A stretch of DNA of 64,000 nt from Pedobacter sp. AJM (GTDB lineage: Bacteria > Bacteroidota > Bacteroidia > Sphingobacteriales > Sphingobacteriaceae). The stretch spans positions 1,116,001 to 1,180,000 of the forward strand of contig NZ_NHOT01000003.1 in the NCBI RefSeq assembly GCF_002197755.1, written 5' to 3'. Numbering within the stretch: the stretch's first letter is position 1; every line of letters begins with the position of its first letter. The position numbers were made by a program, and so were the translations under genes. The notes beneath the pieces are model-generated. The model was given only the letters and a program-made list of their open reading frames with translations, had not been told where the DNA came from and did not search any database. Below, in pieces: positions 36,203 through 45,263 of the stretch.

Positions 36203-36919
36203 CTATATTTCACATCCATTTTCATCGCAAATGGCATCATCATTTTTATTTAATGAAGTAAGCGTAGTTTTAGGCTGAGTGGCTTTCCATTCTGTAAAAC
36301 TTTGGGTAAGCGCATCAGTAAAAGCTTCCACAGGTTGTGCTCCGGAAATCCCATATTTTCTATCCATCACAAAATAAGGAACACCACGAATGCCTAAATT
36401 CTGGCTTTCATAAATATCATAACGAACAGCTTCGCTAAATTGATCTCCTTTTAAAACCTCTTCTACCTCGGCCTTTTCTAAACCTATTTCCTCAGCAAGA
36501 TCTATCAAAACTGATAAATCATCAATGTTCTGACTATTTATAAAATGAGCTTCAAACAATTTTTCTTCAGCCTGATCTTGCAAACCGTGTTTGGCGGCCA
36601 AATGAATTAGTCTGTGTGCATTAAAAGTATTAGCCGGAATATTTGCATCAAAATCGAGTTTTAAACCTGCATTTGCAGCCATATCAGCAACTTGTTTCGT
36701 CATTTGCTTTGCCTGTTCAATCGGCATTCCTTTACTTCTAGAAAGGTAATCGTACACCGTTTCATTGTTTGTATTGTGATATTCAGGATTTAGCTGATAA
36801 CTTTTCCAATCTACCGTGATCTCATTTTTAAAAGGCAATTTTTCTATGGCCTGCTCAAAATGACGCTTACCAATATAGCAAAACGGACACATTACATCCG
36901 ACCAGATTTCTACTTTCAT
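36203..36919 (-). CDS. DsbA-family oxidoreductase, FrnE-like
   Basis: The 238-residue protein has a thioredoxin fold with an inserted helical domain. The active site CPFC (11-14) lies right after the first strand, and GVPYFVMDRKYGISGAQP is the family's cis-Pro loop. There is no signal peptide, so it acts in the cytoplasm. FrnE proteins are disulfide isomerases tied to oxidative stress in some bacteria. A TATTTTTA box ends four bases before the ATG. Confidence 0.92.
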   Translation of the reverse strand: MKVEIWSDVMCPFCYIGKRHFEQAIEKLPFKNEITVDWKSYQLNPEYHNTNNETVYDYLSRSKGMPIEQAKQMTKQVADMAANAGLKLDFDANIPANTFNAHRLIHLAAKHGLQDQAEEKLFEAHFINSQNIDDLSVLIDLAEEIGLEKAEVEEVLKGDQFSEAVRYDIYESQNLGIRGVPYFVMDRKYGISGAQPVEAFTDALTQSFTEWKATQPKTTLTSLNKNDDAICDENGCEI

Positions 36920-37011
36920 GAAATAAAAATAACTACTTTATAAGAATGCTTAGTAAGCAGAAAGTAAAAAGGCCCACAATATAAAGGATACCGATCTGCT
37001 CAATCAATTTT

Positions 37012-39702
37012 CTATTTATACAACTGATTAAAAATCAATTTAAAGGTTCCATGGGTTTGTGCCCTAAAGGCTATTTCCGGACCAAAAGCCAGTAACTTTC
37101 CTTTTCCTACATTTGCCTCAAAAGCTGTTACACCATCCTGCAAATAAGCCTGACCCCAGGCCCAACCGCTGCGCAAAGGTGCAGCAGATTTAAACCACAT
37201 CAATGGTTTAATTTTTCCAGCGGTAATGGCATCTCCAGTTAATTTAAAAACCGGACTATTATCAAAATACACATCCGCATCATTTTCCATTCCCCAGTTA
37301 GCAGGTTGTTTGGGATCTAATTCAACCTGCAGAACACTTCCAGGTACATAATATTTCTCTGCCGGGAGTTTCTTTTCTTCGCCATTTACAATCTCCATTA
37401 TGGCGTTGCGAACTGGTAAGTTTAAATGATAAGCCAGATTTGTACTGCTGCCAATGGTTACAATATTTCCCCCTTCTTCTAAGAATTGCTTTAATTGAGG
37501 TATAGATTTATCTGCGGTAATCCTACCTAAACGATTTCTGTATGCCAAAGGAATATCTTCTGCTTTAGGCCCGAAAGCTCTTGAGCCGAAGCCACCACCC
37601 TGTAGTGCCGGAATTGCGCCACCAACGAAAATAATTACATCATATTTAGATTTTAAACTTCCTGCATCAATATCCTGCGGATAAATAACGGTAGCATGGT
37701 AATGATACTGCTCCATAATAAAACGCATCCAACCGGATGCCATTGATCCACCATAATTATCCCATAAGGCAATTCTTGAAGCAGAAATTTTCGTTTTATC
37801 TTTTGGAATAGTCGCAGATTTTAATTTCACATTCGCCTTTTCCAAAACAGATTTTCCGGCAGAAGAAACATAAAAATCTCCGTTTTCCTTCGAACGGTAA
37901 ACCTCTACTTTATTTTTCAATAGATCATTAACAGCGGTATAAGAATCATTTTGTGCAGCACTTAATATATAACTTTTTCCAGTGAGCTTATTTTCAGGAA
38001 CCAGTAACTTACCATATGGATTTTTTTCAAATGGTCCGCTAAAATCATCCTGGATACGGTCGAATTTTACGTCCATTAAATAAGCCAATGTCCATCCGGC
38101 AGCATCATAGGGTGGTATAGGGGCACCACCTTCATATTTGAAATCATTCGGGTGATCTTGTGGCTCAAACATATCTAATACATGTGGCCTAAAAGCTTGG
38201 TCAGTTTTAACCACATAACTCCCGGTAGGATATTTTTTCCCGGCAACAGTAAATGGAGCAGTTGCTTTGTGCACAATAATTCCTGTTCTTATCAGCGCAT
38301 TCAAAAATTTGATCGCCGTATTAAAATCAGCCTGATCAGCAGATAGGATATACCCTCTTGCATCTCTGTTTGCCGGTGCCTTCATCACGGTATCAAAATA
38401 TTTTACACTCATCATTTGTCTGGAGCCAAAATCATACTCACCAACATCTGCAGTATTCGATCCGCCTTTTTTTGCTGCCGCATTAATGGCTTCAATCTTT
38501 TTAGGTGAAAAAGACCAGGTATCCTTCTTACCTTTTTCAATTGAATTTCTGCCCATTTGATAAATATTAAAAAGCAATTCGTCTGCATGTCGCTGCGCAT
38601 AATTTAATACAGCGTAATTTAGAGAAACAGAATAGTCAATGGAGTTTTTAAAAAACCATTTCCGGGGAGTAACCGGGTTAGGTGAATCACTGTTTGGCAA
38701 TAACCTTGAAGGTACTAACGGGATTTCTGATGGTGTCGGACTACCAACAATCTCCGTCAGTAAACCAACCATATTATGAAAATAAGTGGTTGTCCTCAAC
38801 CCACCATTATACCAGGTTGAAAACACTGAACCTCCACGTTGTGTATAACCAGGCTTTCCTTCTACATTTAATCTGGTATGCATGGCCGCCCCAACCGCAT
38901 CTAAACTGGTTAAGAGTGTAGCATCGAAAACATAATTGAAAGGATCGCGATAGGGTGGCCCAGCGACAACAGTTCCGGCAGGGCCTGCCTGATGATGGTT
39001 ATACATAATCTGCGGAATCCATTCTACAAAAAGCTGTCTACCAATGTTTTGGCTTTCCTTCAAATTCAGCATAAAAAAATCCCGGTTATTATCGTGCCCG
39101 GCATATTTTTCATAAAGAACAGGTAAACCAGATAACACTCTCTTTGCAGGATCTTTTTCACGCATGTACCAGTTACTCACCAATTCCTGCCCATCAGGAT
39201 TGGCATGGGTAAATAAAATAATTACATTTTCAAGAATTTTAGTGGTTTCAGGATCCGTTTTAGAAGCAAATTCATAAGCAGTTTGAATCAACTGATGTGC
39301 ACCAACGGTTTCAGTTGCATGTAAACCACCATCAATCCAAACCACTGCCTTTCCTTCCCGAGATAGTGCTTTTGCCTGCTCAGTTGTAATTTCTGCATGG
39401 GCAAGCTGTTGCGAAATTTCTTTGTAACGATCCAGCTTTTGAAGGTTCTCAGGTGAAGAAACAATCAGCATATACTGATTTCTTCCCTCTTCAGTTTTGC
39501 CAATATCAACCAGTTTCACACGCTTAGATGTTTCGGCTAATTTTTTAAAGTAAGCCTCGGTTTGCGTATAGGTAGCCAACTGGTAATTATCGCCGATATC
39601 AAAACCAAAATGTGATTTTGGAGAAGGTACTTCCTGCGCAAAAGCACTGCCGTTTACGATTAGAAAAGCCAGGAATAGCTTTCTAAATTGCATTTTAATC
39701 AT
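37012..39702 (-). CDS. Large secreted M14 family zinc carboxypeptidase-like protein
   Basis: The 896-residue protein has a signal peptide (about 1-22, cut after SAFA). The M14 domain (about 40-370) has zinc ligands His128 and Glu131 (GGLHATETVGAHQ), the NNRD substrate loop (205-208) and the third ligand at His236/237 (MYNHHQAG). The remainder (about 480-896) includes a class I glutamine amidotransferase-like fold region (IIFVGGAIPALQGGGFG, LEEGGNIVTIGSS). It probably digests peptides outside the inner membrane. ATG 39693 is an alternative start. Confidence 0.88.
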   Translation of the reverse strand: MIKMQFRKLFLAFLIVNGSAFAQEVPSPKSHFGFDIGDNYQLATYTQTEAYFKKLAETSKRVKLVDIGKTEEGRNQYMLIVSSPENLQKLDRYKEISQQLAHAEITTEQAKALSREGKAVVWIDGGLHATETVGAHQLIQTAYEFASKTDPETTKILENVIILFTHANPDGQELVSNWYMREKDPAKRVLSGLPVLYEKYAGHDNNRDFFMLNLKESQNIGRQLFVEWIPQIMYNHHQAGPAGTVVAGPPYRDPFNYVFDATLLTSLDAVGAAMHTRLNVEGKPGYTQRGGSVFSTWYNGGLRTTTYFHNMVGLLTEIVGSPTPSEIPLVPSRLLPNSDSPNPVTPRKWFFKNSIDYSVSLNYAVLNYAQRHADELLFNIYQMGRNSIEKGKKDTWSFSPKKIEAINAAAKKGGSNTADVGEYDFGSRQMMSVKYFDTVMKAPANRDARGYILSADQADFNTAIKFLNALIRTGIIVHKATAPFTVAGKKYPTGSYVVKTDQAFRPHVLDMFEPQDHPNDFKYEGGAPIPPYDAAGWTLAYLMDVKFDRIQDDFSGPFEKNPYGKLLVPENKLTGKSYILSAAQNDSYTAVNDLLKNKVEVYRSKENGDFYVSSAGKSVLEKANVKLKSATIPKDKTKISASRIALWDNYGGSMASGWMRFIMEQYHYHATVIYPQDIDAGSLKSKYDVIIFVGGAIPALQGGGFGSRAFGPKAEDIPLAYRNRLGRITADKSIPQLKQFLEEGGNIVTIGSSTNLAYHLNLPVRNAIMEIVNGEEKKLPAEKYYVPGSVLQVELDPKQPANWGMENDADVYFDNSPVFKLTGDAITAGKIKPLMWFKSAAPLRSGWAWGQAYLQDGVTAFEANVGKGKLLAFGPEIAFRAQTHGTFKLIFNQLYK

Positions 39703-39727
39703 AGTTTAGGTTGGTTTGTTGGATGCT

Positions 39728-39735
39728 CAAATATA
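39728..39735 (-). promoter_or_regulatory. TAnnTTTG box of the M14 peptidase
   Basis: The minus strand reads TATATTTG about 25 bases before the ATG at 39702. Confidence 0.55.
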
Positions 39736-39878
39736 ATAGCGAAAAGAATGTAAAAACAGAGTGCCGTAAATTTGTTACACGACATCTTTTACCAAAAAAT
39801 AGCTAAGTTTTTTTGACTTTTATATTTTGAAAACAGAATAATATTTGTTTCCTGTTACAATTACTGCGTGTTAATAAA

Positions 39879-39886
39879 TACATTTG
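39879..39886 (+). promoter_or_regulatory. TAnnTTTG box upstream of the cobalamin riboswitch
   Basis: TACATTTG lies about 37 bases before the first riboswitch helix and is the most likely promoter of the metE transcript. Confidence 0.55.
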
Positions 39887-39923
39887 TATTGATGCAAGTT
39901 CTTAACTTTATTTTTCATCAACC

Positions 39924-40105
39924 GATATCGGTTTTACTTAGCTGTAGATTAAAAGGGAATCGTGTGCAAATCACGAGCTGTCGCGCAACTGTAAATTCTG
40001 TCTTTTAAAATAAAGACAACGGTTTTATCAATAATGCCACTGTTCTGTTTTTCGGGATGGGAAGGCGATAAAACCGGGAATAAGTCAGGAGACCTGCCAG
40101 ATATC
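39924..40105 (+). ncRNA. Cobalamin riboswitch
   Basis: The core is recognisable: AAAAGGGAATCGTGTGCAAA, TCACGAGCTGTCGCGCAACTG, GCCACTG (40036-40042), GGGAAGGCGATAAAACCGGGAA and AAGTCAGGAGACCTGCC. The closing helix pairs GATATC at 39924-39929 with GATATC at 40100-40105. It lies about 208 bases before metE, the B12-independent methionine synthase, so B12 is expected to turn metE off. This is a classic regulatory pairing. Confidence 0.95.
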
Positions 40106-40148
40106 AAATTGACGGTGCTTTCGCGTAAAAAAGCAACAGGTCAGGTCT
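40090..40148 (+). promoter_or_regulatory. Candidate expression platform of the riboswitch
   Basis: AGACCTG (40090-40096), inside the aptamer, is a perfect complement of CAGGTCT (40142-40148). Pairing these would break the aptamer's 3' side. A small hairpin, TGCTTT with AAAGCA, lies between them. No T-run follows, so control may be on translation or RNA stability; the metE start is about 165 bases further on. Confidence 0.4.
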
Positions 40149-40313
40149 GATAGGTTCACAATAAAATTAACCATTATTAAAATTTGCTTTAAGCTTTTGG
40201 CTGATGAGTGGGTTTTATATGCCCCTGCCTTTCCTTTTCATTTTTTACAGAAATCATTATAGAATATTGCTTGAGGACTTTTAAACGATTTATTTACTTA
40301 ATCTTTAAAAGAA

Positions 40314-42572
40314 ATGCTAACGCAAAACCTAGGCTATCCGCGAATTGGTAGCCACCGCGAATTAAAGAAAATCTGCGAAAATTACTGGGCAGGTAAAACG
40401 GGCTACAAAAATGTACTTCAGGTAGGAAAAAACATCCGCCACGAGAATTGGAAACTTCAGCAGGAAACCGGAATTAACCTCATTCCTTCGAATGATTTCT
40501 CTTTCTATGATCATGTGCTGGATCATTCGTTAACTTTTGGTGCCATTCCGAAGAGGTATAACGAAGTGATTTTAAAAAAGGGAAACACTGAGCTGGATCT
40601 CTATTTCGCCATGGCCAGGGGCTATCAGAAAGATGGGCTGGATGTGGTTGCTATGGAAATGACCAAATGGTTCGACACCAACTACCATTATATTGTTCCT
40701 GAATTTCATAAAGAACAACCTTTCAAACTTTTCTCCACCAAAATAATTGATGAATTTTATGAGGCCAAGCAACTGGGGATCATCACAAAACCGGTTTTAA
40801 TTGGCCCGGTTACTTACCTTTTGTTGGGTAAAGAAAAAGAAAGTGGTTTCGAAAAGATTGATTTAATTAAAAACCTGCTTCCTGTTTATCTGGAAATTTT
40901 AGCCCGTTTGGATGCTTTGGATGTTGAATATATTCAATTTGATGAACCTTTTCTGGCTTTAGATTTATCAGAAAAGGAACAGAAAGCATATGAATATGCC
41001 TATAAGGAAATTCGGAAAGCCTTTCCAAGAATCAAGCTGGTTCTTGCAACATACTTTGAAGGTCTTGGTAATAACCTGGCGTTAACCACATCACTTCAGG
41101 TAAATGTTTTACACATAGATTTGGTAAGGGCTGAAAATCAACTGGCTGAGGTATTGCCTCAACTTAAAGAAAATACCATCCTTTCATTAGGTGTTGTAGA
41201 TGGTAGAAACATCTGGAAAAACGATTTTGAACATTCCATCGCTGTGATTAATCAAGCTATTGAGAAAATAGGCACAGAACGTGTCTGGATTGCACCATCA
41301 TGTTCTTTAATCCATGCTCCGGTTGATTTGGAAAATGAGACCAATGAAGAAAATTTAACTGCTGAAGTAAAACAATGGCTGGCTTTTGCTAAACAGAAAG
41401 TAACCGAAATTGTAACCCTGAAAAAGCTGATCTTGAACGAAGGCCCTGCATCTACCCTGCAAAAACTAGAGGAAAACAAAAAGGCTTTAAACAACAGAAA
41501 AACATCTACCTCTATCCACAATCCTATAGTAAAAGAACGCGTAGCCAATTTAAAGACTGAAGATTCAGAACGTAAAAGTCCTTTTTCTCTGAGAAAAATT
41601 AAGCAGCAACAACTTAATTTACCAAAGTATTCTACAACAACAATTGGTTCATTTCCGCAAACAGCAGAAGTAAGAAGCTGGAGGGCTAAGTTTAAAAATG
41701 GAACTTTTACGGAAGATGAATACAATACACTTATAGCCGAAGAAACTGCAAAGGCAGTAAAATGGCAGGAGGAAATAGACCTTGATGTTCTGGTACATGG
41801 TGAATTTGAACGCAATGATATGGTTGAATATTTTGGCGAGCAGCTGGAAGGTTTTGCCTTCTCGAAAAATGGCTGGGTACAAAGCTATGGCTCCCGTTGC
41901 GTAAAACCGCCCATAATTTATGGTGATATTTCACGCCCGGAGCCTATGACAGTGAAATGGACATCGTATGCGCAAACTTTAACATCCAAATACATGAAAG
42001 GGATGTTAACCGGACCAGTAACTATTTTACAATGGTCCTTTGTGCGTAATGATCAGCCACGGTCAGAAACCTGTACGCAAATTGCATTGGCCATCAGGGA
42101 TGAGGTTGTCGACCTGGAAAATGCGGGGATTAAAATTATTCAGATTGACGAGCCCGCTATCAGAGAAGGTTTACCTTTAAGGAAGAAAGACTGGCAGACT
42201 TATTTGAACTGGGCTGTAAATGCCTTTAAAATTTCTGCAAGCGGTGTTAAGGATGAAACACAAATTCATACACACATGTGTTACTCTGAATTTAACGATA
42301 TTATTCAAAACATAGCAGATATGGATGCTGATGTAATTACTATTGAAACTTCGAGATCCCAAATGGAGCTTTTAGATGCTTTTGCCACCTTTAAATATCC
42401 GAATGAAATTGGCCCTGGAGTTTATGATATTCACTCTCCACGCGTACCTAAAAGGGAAGAAATGGTTCATTTACTTAAAAAAGCGAAGGCTGTTATTCCT
42501 GGAGATCAGCTTTGGGTAAATCCAGATTGCGGATTAAAAACCCGTGGTGGGTTGAAACCAAAAAAGCCCTGA
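40314..42572 (+). CDS. metE: Cobalamin-independent methionine synthase, frameshifted near the C-terminus
   Basis: Transfers a methyl group from methyltetrahydrofolate-triglutamate to homocysteine. As read, the protein is 752 residues. Both barrel domains are present, as are all zinc ligands: His654, Cys656 (HTHMCYSEF), Glu678 (IETSRS) and Cys739 (NPDCGLKTR). After Gly745 the frame shifts: the expected RGW reads RGG and a stop follows seven residues later. Restoring one T after 42548 would give a 776-residue protein ending at 42643. Function may be impaired, or this may be a sequencing error. Confidence 0.93.
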   Translation: MLTQNLGYPRIGSHRELKKICENYWAGKTGYKNVLQVGKNIRHENWKLQQETGINLIPSNDFSFYDHVLDHSLTFGAIPKRYNEVILKKGNTELDLYFAMARGYQKDGLDVVAMEMTKWFDTNYHYIVPEFHKEQPFKLFSTKIIDEFYEAKQLGIITKPVLIGPVTYLLLGKEKESGFEKIDLIKNLLPVYLEILARLDALDVEYIQFDEPFLALDLSEKEQKAYEYAYKEIRKAFPRIKLVLATYFEGLGNNLALTTSLQVNVLHIDLVRAENQLAEVLPQLKENTILSLGVVDGRNIWKNDFEHSIAVINQAIEKIGTERVWIAPSCSLIHAPVDLENETNEENLTAEVKQWLAFAKQKVTEIVTLKKLILNEGPASTLQKLEENKKALNNRKTSTSIHNPIVKERVANLKTEDSERKSPFSLRKIKQQQLNLPKYSTTTIGSFPQTAEVRSWRAKFKNGTFTEDEYNTLIAEETAKAVKWQEEIDLDVLVHGEFERNDMVEYFGEQLEGFAFSKNGWVQSYGSRCVKPPIIYGDISRPEPMTVKWTSYAQTLTSKYMKGMLTGPVTILQWSFVRNDQPRSETCTQIALAIRDEVVDLENAGIKIIQIDEPAIREGLPLRKKDWQTYLNWAVNAFKISASGVKDETQIHTHMCYSEFNDIIQNIADMDADVITIETSRSQMELLDAFATFKYPNEIGPGVYDIHSPRVPKREEMVHLLKKAKAVIPGDQLWVNPDCGLKTRGGLKPKKP

Positions 42573-42643
42573 TCGAAATGGTGGAAGCCGCTAAAGAAAT
42601 GCGTAAAAATGAAGATGTTTTAAGCACAGCCACACAAAACTAA
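42549..42643 (+). pseudogene. Displaced C-terminal tail of metE
   Basis: In the next frame (codons from 42551) the DNA encodes VETKKALIEMVEAAKEMRKNE and ends in TAA at 42641-42643. This matches the usual C-terminal helix of MetE that follows KTRGW. It joins the upstream frame if one T is added after 42548. Confidence 0.85.
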
Positions 42644-42714
42644 TTCATTTTTACCATACCCGTGTGGTCGATCAGGCAAAGAAACACGATCGTTTTCTCT
42701 AAAATAAAACCTTA

Positions 42715-42755
42715 CTTTGACAACTTTTTAAGAAAGAAAGTTGTCAAAGCTTTTT
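42715..42755 (+). terminator. Terminator of metE
   Basis: Perfect 13-bp arms CTTTGACAACTTT and AAAGTTGTCAAAG, then CTTTTTAC. It lies beyond the displaced tail, as expected for the intact gene. Confidence 0.9.
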
Positions 42756-42775
42756 ACACCCTTTATATTTAACCC

Positions 42776-43162
42776 ATGACCTTAGAAGAAAGAATCGAAA
42801 ATTCAAAAACCAGTATTTTTAAAGCCGTTTTTCCAAATACAACAAACCATTATGATACCCTTTTTGGTGGTACCGCCATGCATTTAATGGACGAAGTGGC
42901 ATTTATCACGGCTACAAGATTCAGCAGGCAAATAATGGTAACCGTAAGCAGCGACAGAATCGACTTTAAGAAACCAATTCCGGCAGGAACCATTATTGAA
43001 TTGGTAGGAAAAGTAAATCATGTAGGCAATACCAGTTTAAAGGTGAATGTAGAAATTTACATTGAGCAAATGTATGCAGAAGGAAGAGAGTTGGCCGTAC
43101 ATGGCGATTTTACCTTTGTAGCGATTGATGAATACAAAAAACCAGTTCAGGTGATTAAATAA
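42776..43162 (+). CDS. Acyl-CoA thioesterase (hotdog fold)
   Basis: The 128-residue protein resembles YciA/BACH-type hotdog enzymes that hydrolyse acyl-CoA. Typical segments are NHYDTLFGGTAMHLMDEVAFITATRFS (with the active-site Asp) and SSDRIDFKKPIPAGTIIELVGKVNHVGNTSLKVNVE. A TATATTTA box ends four bases before the ATG. Confidence 0.92.
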   Translation: MTLEERIENSKTSIFKAVFPNTTNHYDTLFGGTAMHLMDEVAFITATRFSRQIMVTVSSDRIDFKKPIPAGTIIELVGKVNHVGNTSLKVNVEIYIEQMYAEGRELAVHGDFTFVAIDEYKKPVQVIK

Positions 43163-43251
43163 AGCTTTATTTTACCATATAAGTGCTATAGTAAAACCCA
43201 TTAACCTTATATTTTTCTTATATGGTTTATACTATATAAAATCCAAATGGT

Positions 43252-44061
43252 TTAATACAAAATCAGGTACAAATAAGCATAAACCACTGGTGCGGCTAAT
43301 AATAACCCATCAAAACGATCTAACAAGCCACCATGGCCGGGCAATAATCCACCACTATCTTTAGTATCTAGACTTCTCTTCAGCATAGATTCTACCAGGT
43401 CTCCGAGTGTGCCAAAGCTGGCTATTAATATGGCCATTCCAGCCCAAACCCATGATGGATTTTCGGTAAATAAAAATGACAAACCATACGCTACCAAAAC
43501 GCTGGTAAACATTCCCCCAAAAAAACCTTCCCAACTCTTCTTTGGGGAATGACGTTCAAATAATTTGCGCTTACCATATTTTACACCAAAAAGATAGGCA
43601 CCCGTATCATTAGCCCAAAGCATCAATAAAAAAGCCAGCGGAAAATGAAAATTGTATTCACTCCAGTTTTTTAAAAACCCTAAAGCGTGGAAAAAACAGA
43701 AAGGAATGGTTACATATACAAACCCTACAAATGTATAGGAGATATTGGCAAATGGAATTTTGTTCTTCTTGTAAAGTTCTGTGATAAAGACAGAAAAAAC
43801 TAATGGAATACAAAGCAGAAGATATTTAACATCATATTTTAGATAATGCAAACCAGCCGCCATCAAAAATATCAATGCTCCGGCAATTAAACCAATATTA
43901 CGGTGAGGCCGGATTCCTGAATTTTTAATTAGCTTATAAAACTCAAAAAGAGATAAAATACTTAATACTAAATAAAATATGGTGAAGGCATAACTTCCTA
44001 AAAAGATGGAGCCTAACATTACAATAGTAAAAAAGAAAGCGGTTATTGCCCTTGTTTTCAT
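43252..44061 (-). CDS. cdsA: Phosphatidate cytidylyltransferase
   Basis: Makes CDP-diacylglycerol, the branch point of phospholipid synthesis, in the inner membrane. The 269-residue protein has about seven membrane segments and the family signature KRSLDTKDSGGLLPGHGGLLDRFDGLL near the C-terminus. ANDTGAYLFGVKYGKRK is also typical. It follows the DUF2007 gene by 45 bases. Confidence 0.96.
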   Translation of the reverse strand: MKTRAITAFFFTIVMLGSIFLGSYAFTIFYLVLSILSLFEFYKLIKNSGIRPHRNIGLIAGALIFLMAAGLHYLKYDVKYLLLCIPLVFSVFITELYKKNKIPFANISYTFVGFVYVTIPFCFFHALGFLKNWSEYNFHFPLAFLLMLWANDTGAYLFGVKYGKRKLFERHSPKKSWEGFFGGMFTSVLVAYGLSFLFTENPSWVWAGMAILIASFGTLGDLVESMLKRSLDTKDSGGLLPGHGGLLDRFDGLLLAAPVVYAYLYLILY

Positions 44062-44106
44062 TTGTGATAGTGGGTAAAAGGTGTAGAACTTAAGGTCTTA
44101 TTACTA

Positions 44107-44313
44107 TTATTCAATTTCGTTTTCAACGATGTATTCAATGGCCTTGTTAAAATCGTCCTTACTCACCAACACATGGATTTCACCTAAATGGTAGGCAGAT
44201 AATTGCTTATTTATTGTAACCGCCGGAATACCAGCCTCAGTTAATCCTTGTTTTAATACCTCTGCTGCAAATGCATCGGAAGTTGTATAAACTTTAATCC
44301 AGTTTTCGCTCAC
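44107..44313 (-). CDS. DUF2007 (signal-transducing) small protein
   Basis: The 68-residue protein has WIKVYTTSDAFAAEVLKQGLTEAGIPAVTINKQ, typical of the DUF2007 ferredoxin-like fold. It starts with GTG at 44313, 20 bases inside the end of the CPBP gene, so translation is probably coupled. CPBP, DUF2007 and cdsA form a likely operon. Confidence 0.87.
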   Translation of the reverse strand: MSENWIKVYTTSDAFAAEVLKQGLTEAGIPAVTINKQLSAYHLGEIHVLVSKDDFNKAIEYIVENEIE

Positions 44314-45220
44314 GTTCTGCTTTGTTTTTAAAAAAGTTAAACAAAGCTATGGTAATTATTGCACTAATTAAGTAACCATACAACGGAAATCCAATAGGTT
44401 CATCTGCTTTATCCATTGGCATATTATGCTTTTGCATATAAAATGCAGTGCAAACAGCATATGCATTATTAATGAAATGCGCCAGCATAGCATACCAAAG
44501 GCTACCACTAAAATAGTATAAATAACCAAAGCCTGCGCCTAAAAGCATCCGTGGGATAAAGCCGTAAAACTGAACATGTATGGCACTGAAAATAATGGCT
44601 GATAACCAGATTGCAGTGTGCGGATTATTAAAAGCCCTGTTTAGTGATCTTTGCACACCTCCGCGAAACACCAGTTCTTCACCGATAGCAGGCAGAACTG
44701 CAATCATGATTAAATTAACTACAAAATCGAAATTGTTCCTTACGGTGAGGAGTTTAATTGTAATCCCCATCGCAGCATCTTCTTTCTCCTTCATCCATTG
44801 CTCAATTCCTTTTAAAAATTCAGGCAAGATCATCTTTTGGTTCCAGATTACTGTCCATTCCATTAATGGCATACTGGCGATCATAATCAGGAAAACCAAA
44901 ATAATCAGCGGAAATTTTGGTTTACCAAGCCCATAAAATTTAGCTACCTTTTGTTTCTCCGTGAGGGCCAGGGCTATTCCTGGCACAATAAAGGTTCCTA
45001 TTGAGGAAAAAATTTGCATGACTTTCAACCCATTCAGATATGACGGTTCACCCGCTAAAAGTGCATCTACATTACTAATCAAATTTGTACCATACATTAA
45101 GAAGGCAATCACTAATCCAATTAACGCAAAAACCAGTCCGCCAGCAATTCCGTAAAATAGAAGTAAAAGTAATTGTAAAAAGGGATTGATTTCTTCCTTA
45201 TTAGGTGTTACAAAATTCAT
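44294..45220 (-). CDS. CPBP family intramembrane metalloprotease
   Basis: The 308-residue protein has about eight membrane segments and the Abi/CPBP motifs: EELVFRGGVQRSL (motif 1, EExxxR), then FSAIHVQFYGFIPRMLLGAGFGY and MLAHFINNAY. The family includes Rce1-like proteases and bacteriocin self-immunity proteins; here the housekeeping neighbours suggest general membrane function. First gene of the operon with DUF2007 and cdsA. Confidence 0.92.
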   Translation of the reverse strand: MNFVTPNKEEINPFLQLLLLLFYGIAGGLVFALIGLVIAFLMYGTNLISNVDALLAGEPSYLNGLKVMQIFSSIGTFIVPGIALALTEKQKVAKFYGLGKPKFPLIILVFLIMIASMPLMEWTVIWNQKMILPEFLKGIEQWMKEKEDAAMGITIKLLTVRNNFDFVVNLIMIAVLPAIGEELVFRGGVQRSLNRAFNNPHTAIWLSAIIFSAIHVQFYGFIPRMLLGAGFGYLYYFSGSLWYAMLAHFINNAYAVCTAFYMQKHNMPMDKADEPIGFPLYGYLISAIITIALFNFFKNKAERERKLD

Positions 45221-45226
45221 TATTTG

Positions 45227-45234
45227 TACTTTTG
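45227..45234 (+). promoter_or_regulatory. TAnnTTTG box of dusB
   Basis: TACTTTTG, 29 bases before the dusB ATG, in the 43-base gap between divergent CPBP and dusB genes. Confidence 0.6.
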
Positions 45235-45263
45235 TATGTATTATTAATCGTTGAAGATAGAAA

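Noticed and set aside
41252..41815. 187-codon open frame antisense to metE
   Set aside because: Shadow of metE, with Ser/Phe/Leu-rich composition and no domain.
44294..45220. Bacteriocin immunity gene
   Set aside because: CPBP proteins include such immunity proteins, but no bacteriocin gene is near and the operon contains cdsA, so a general membrane role is more likely.
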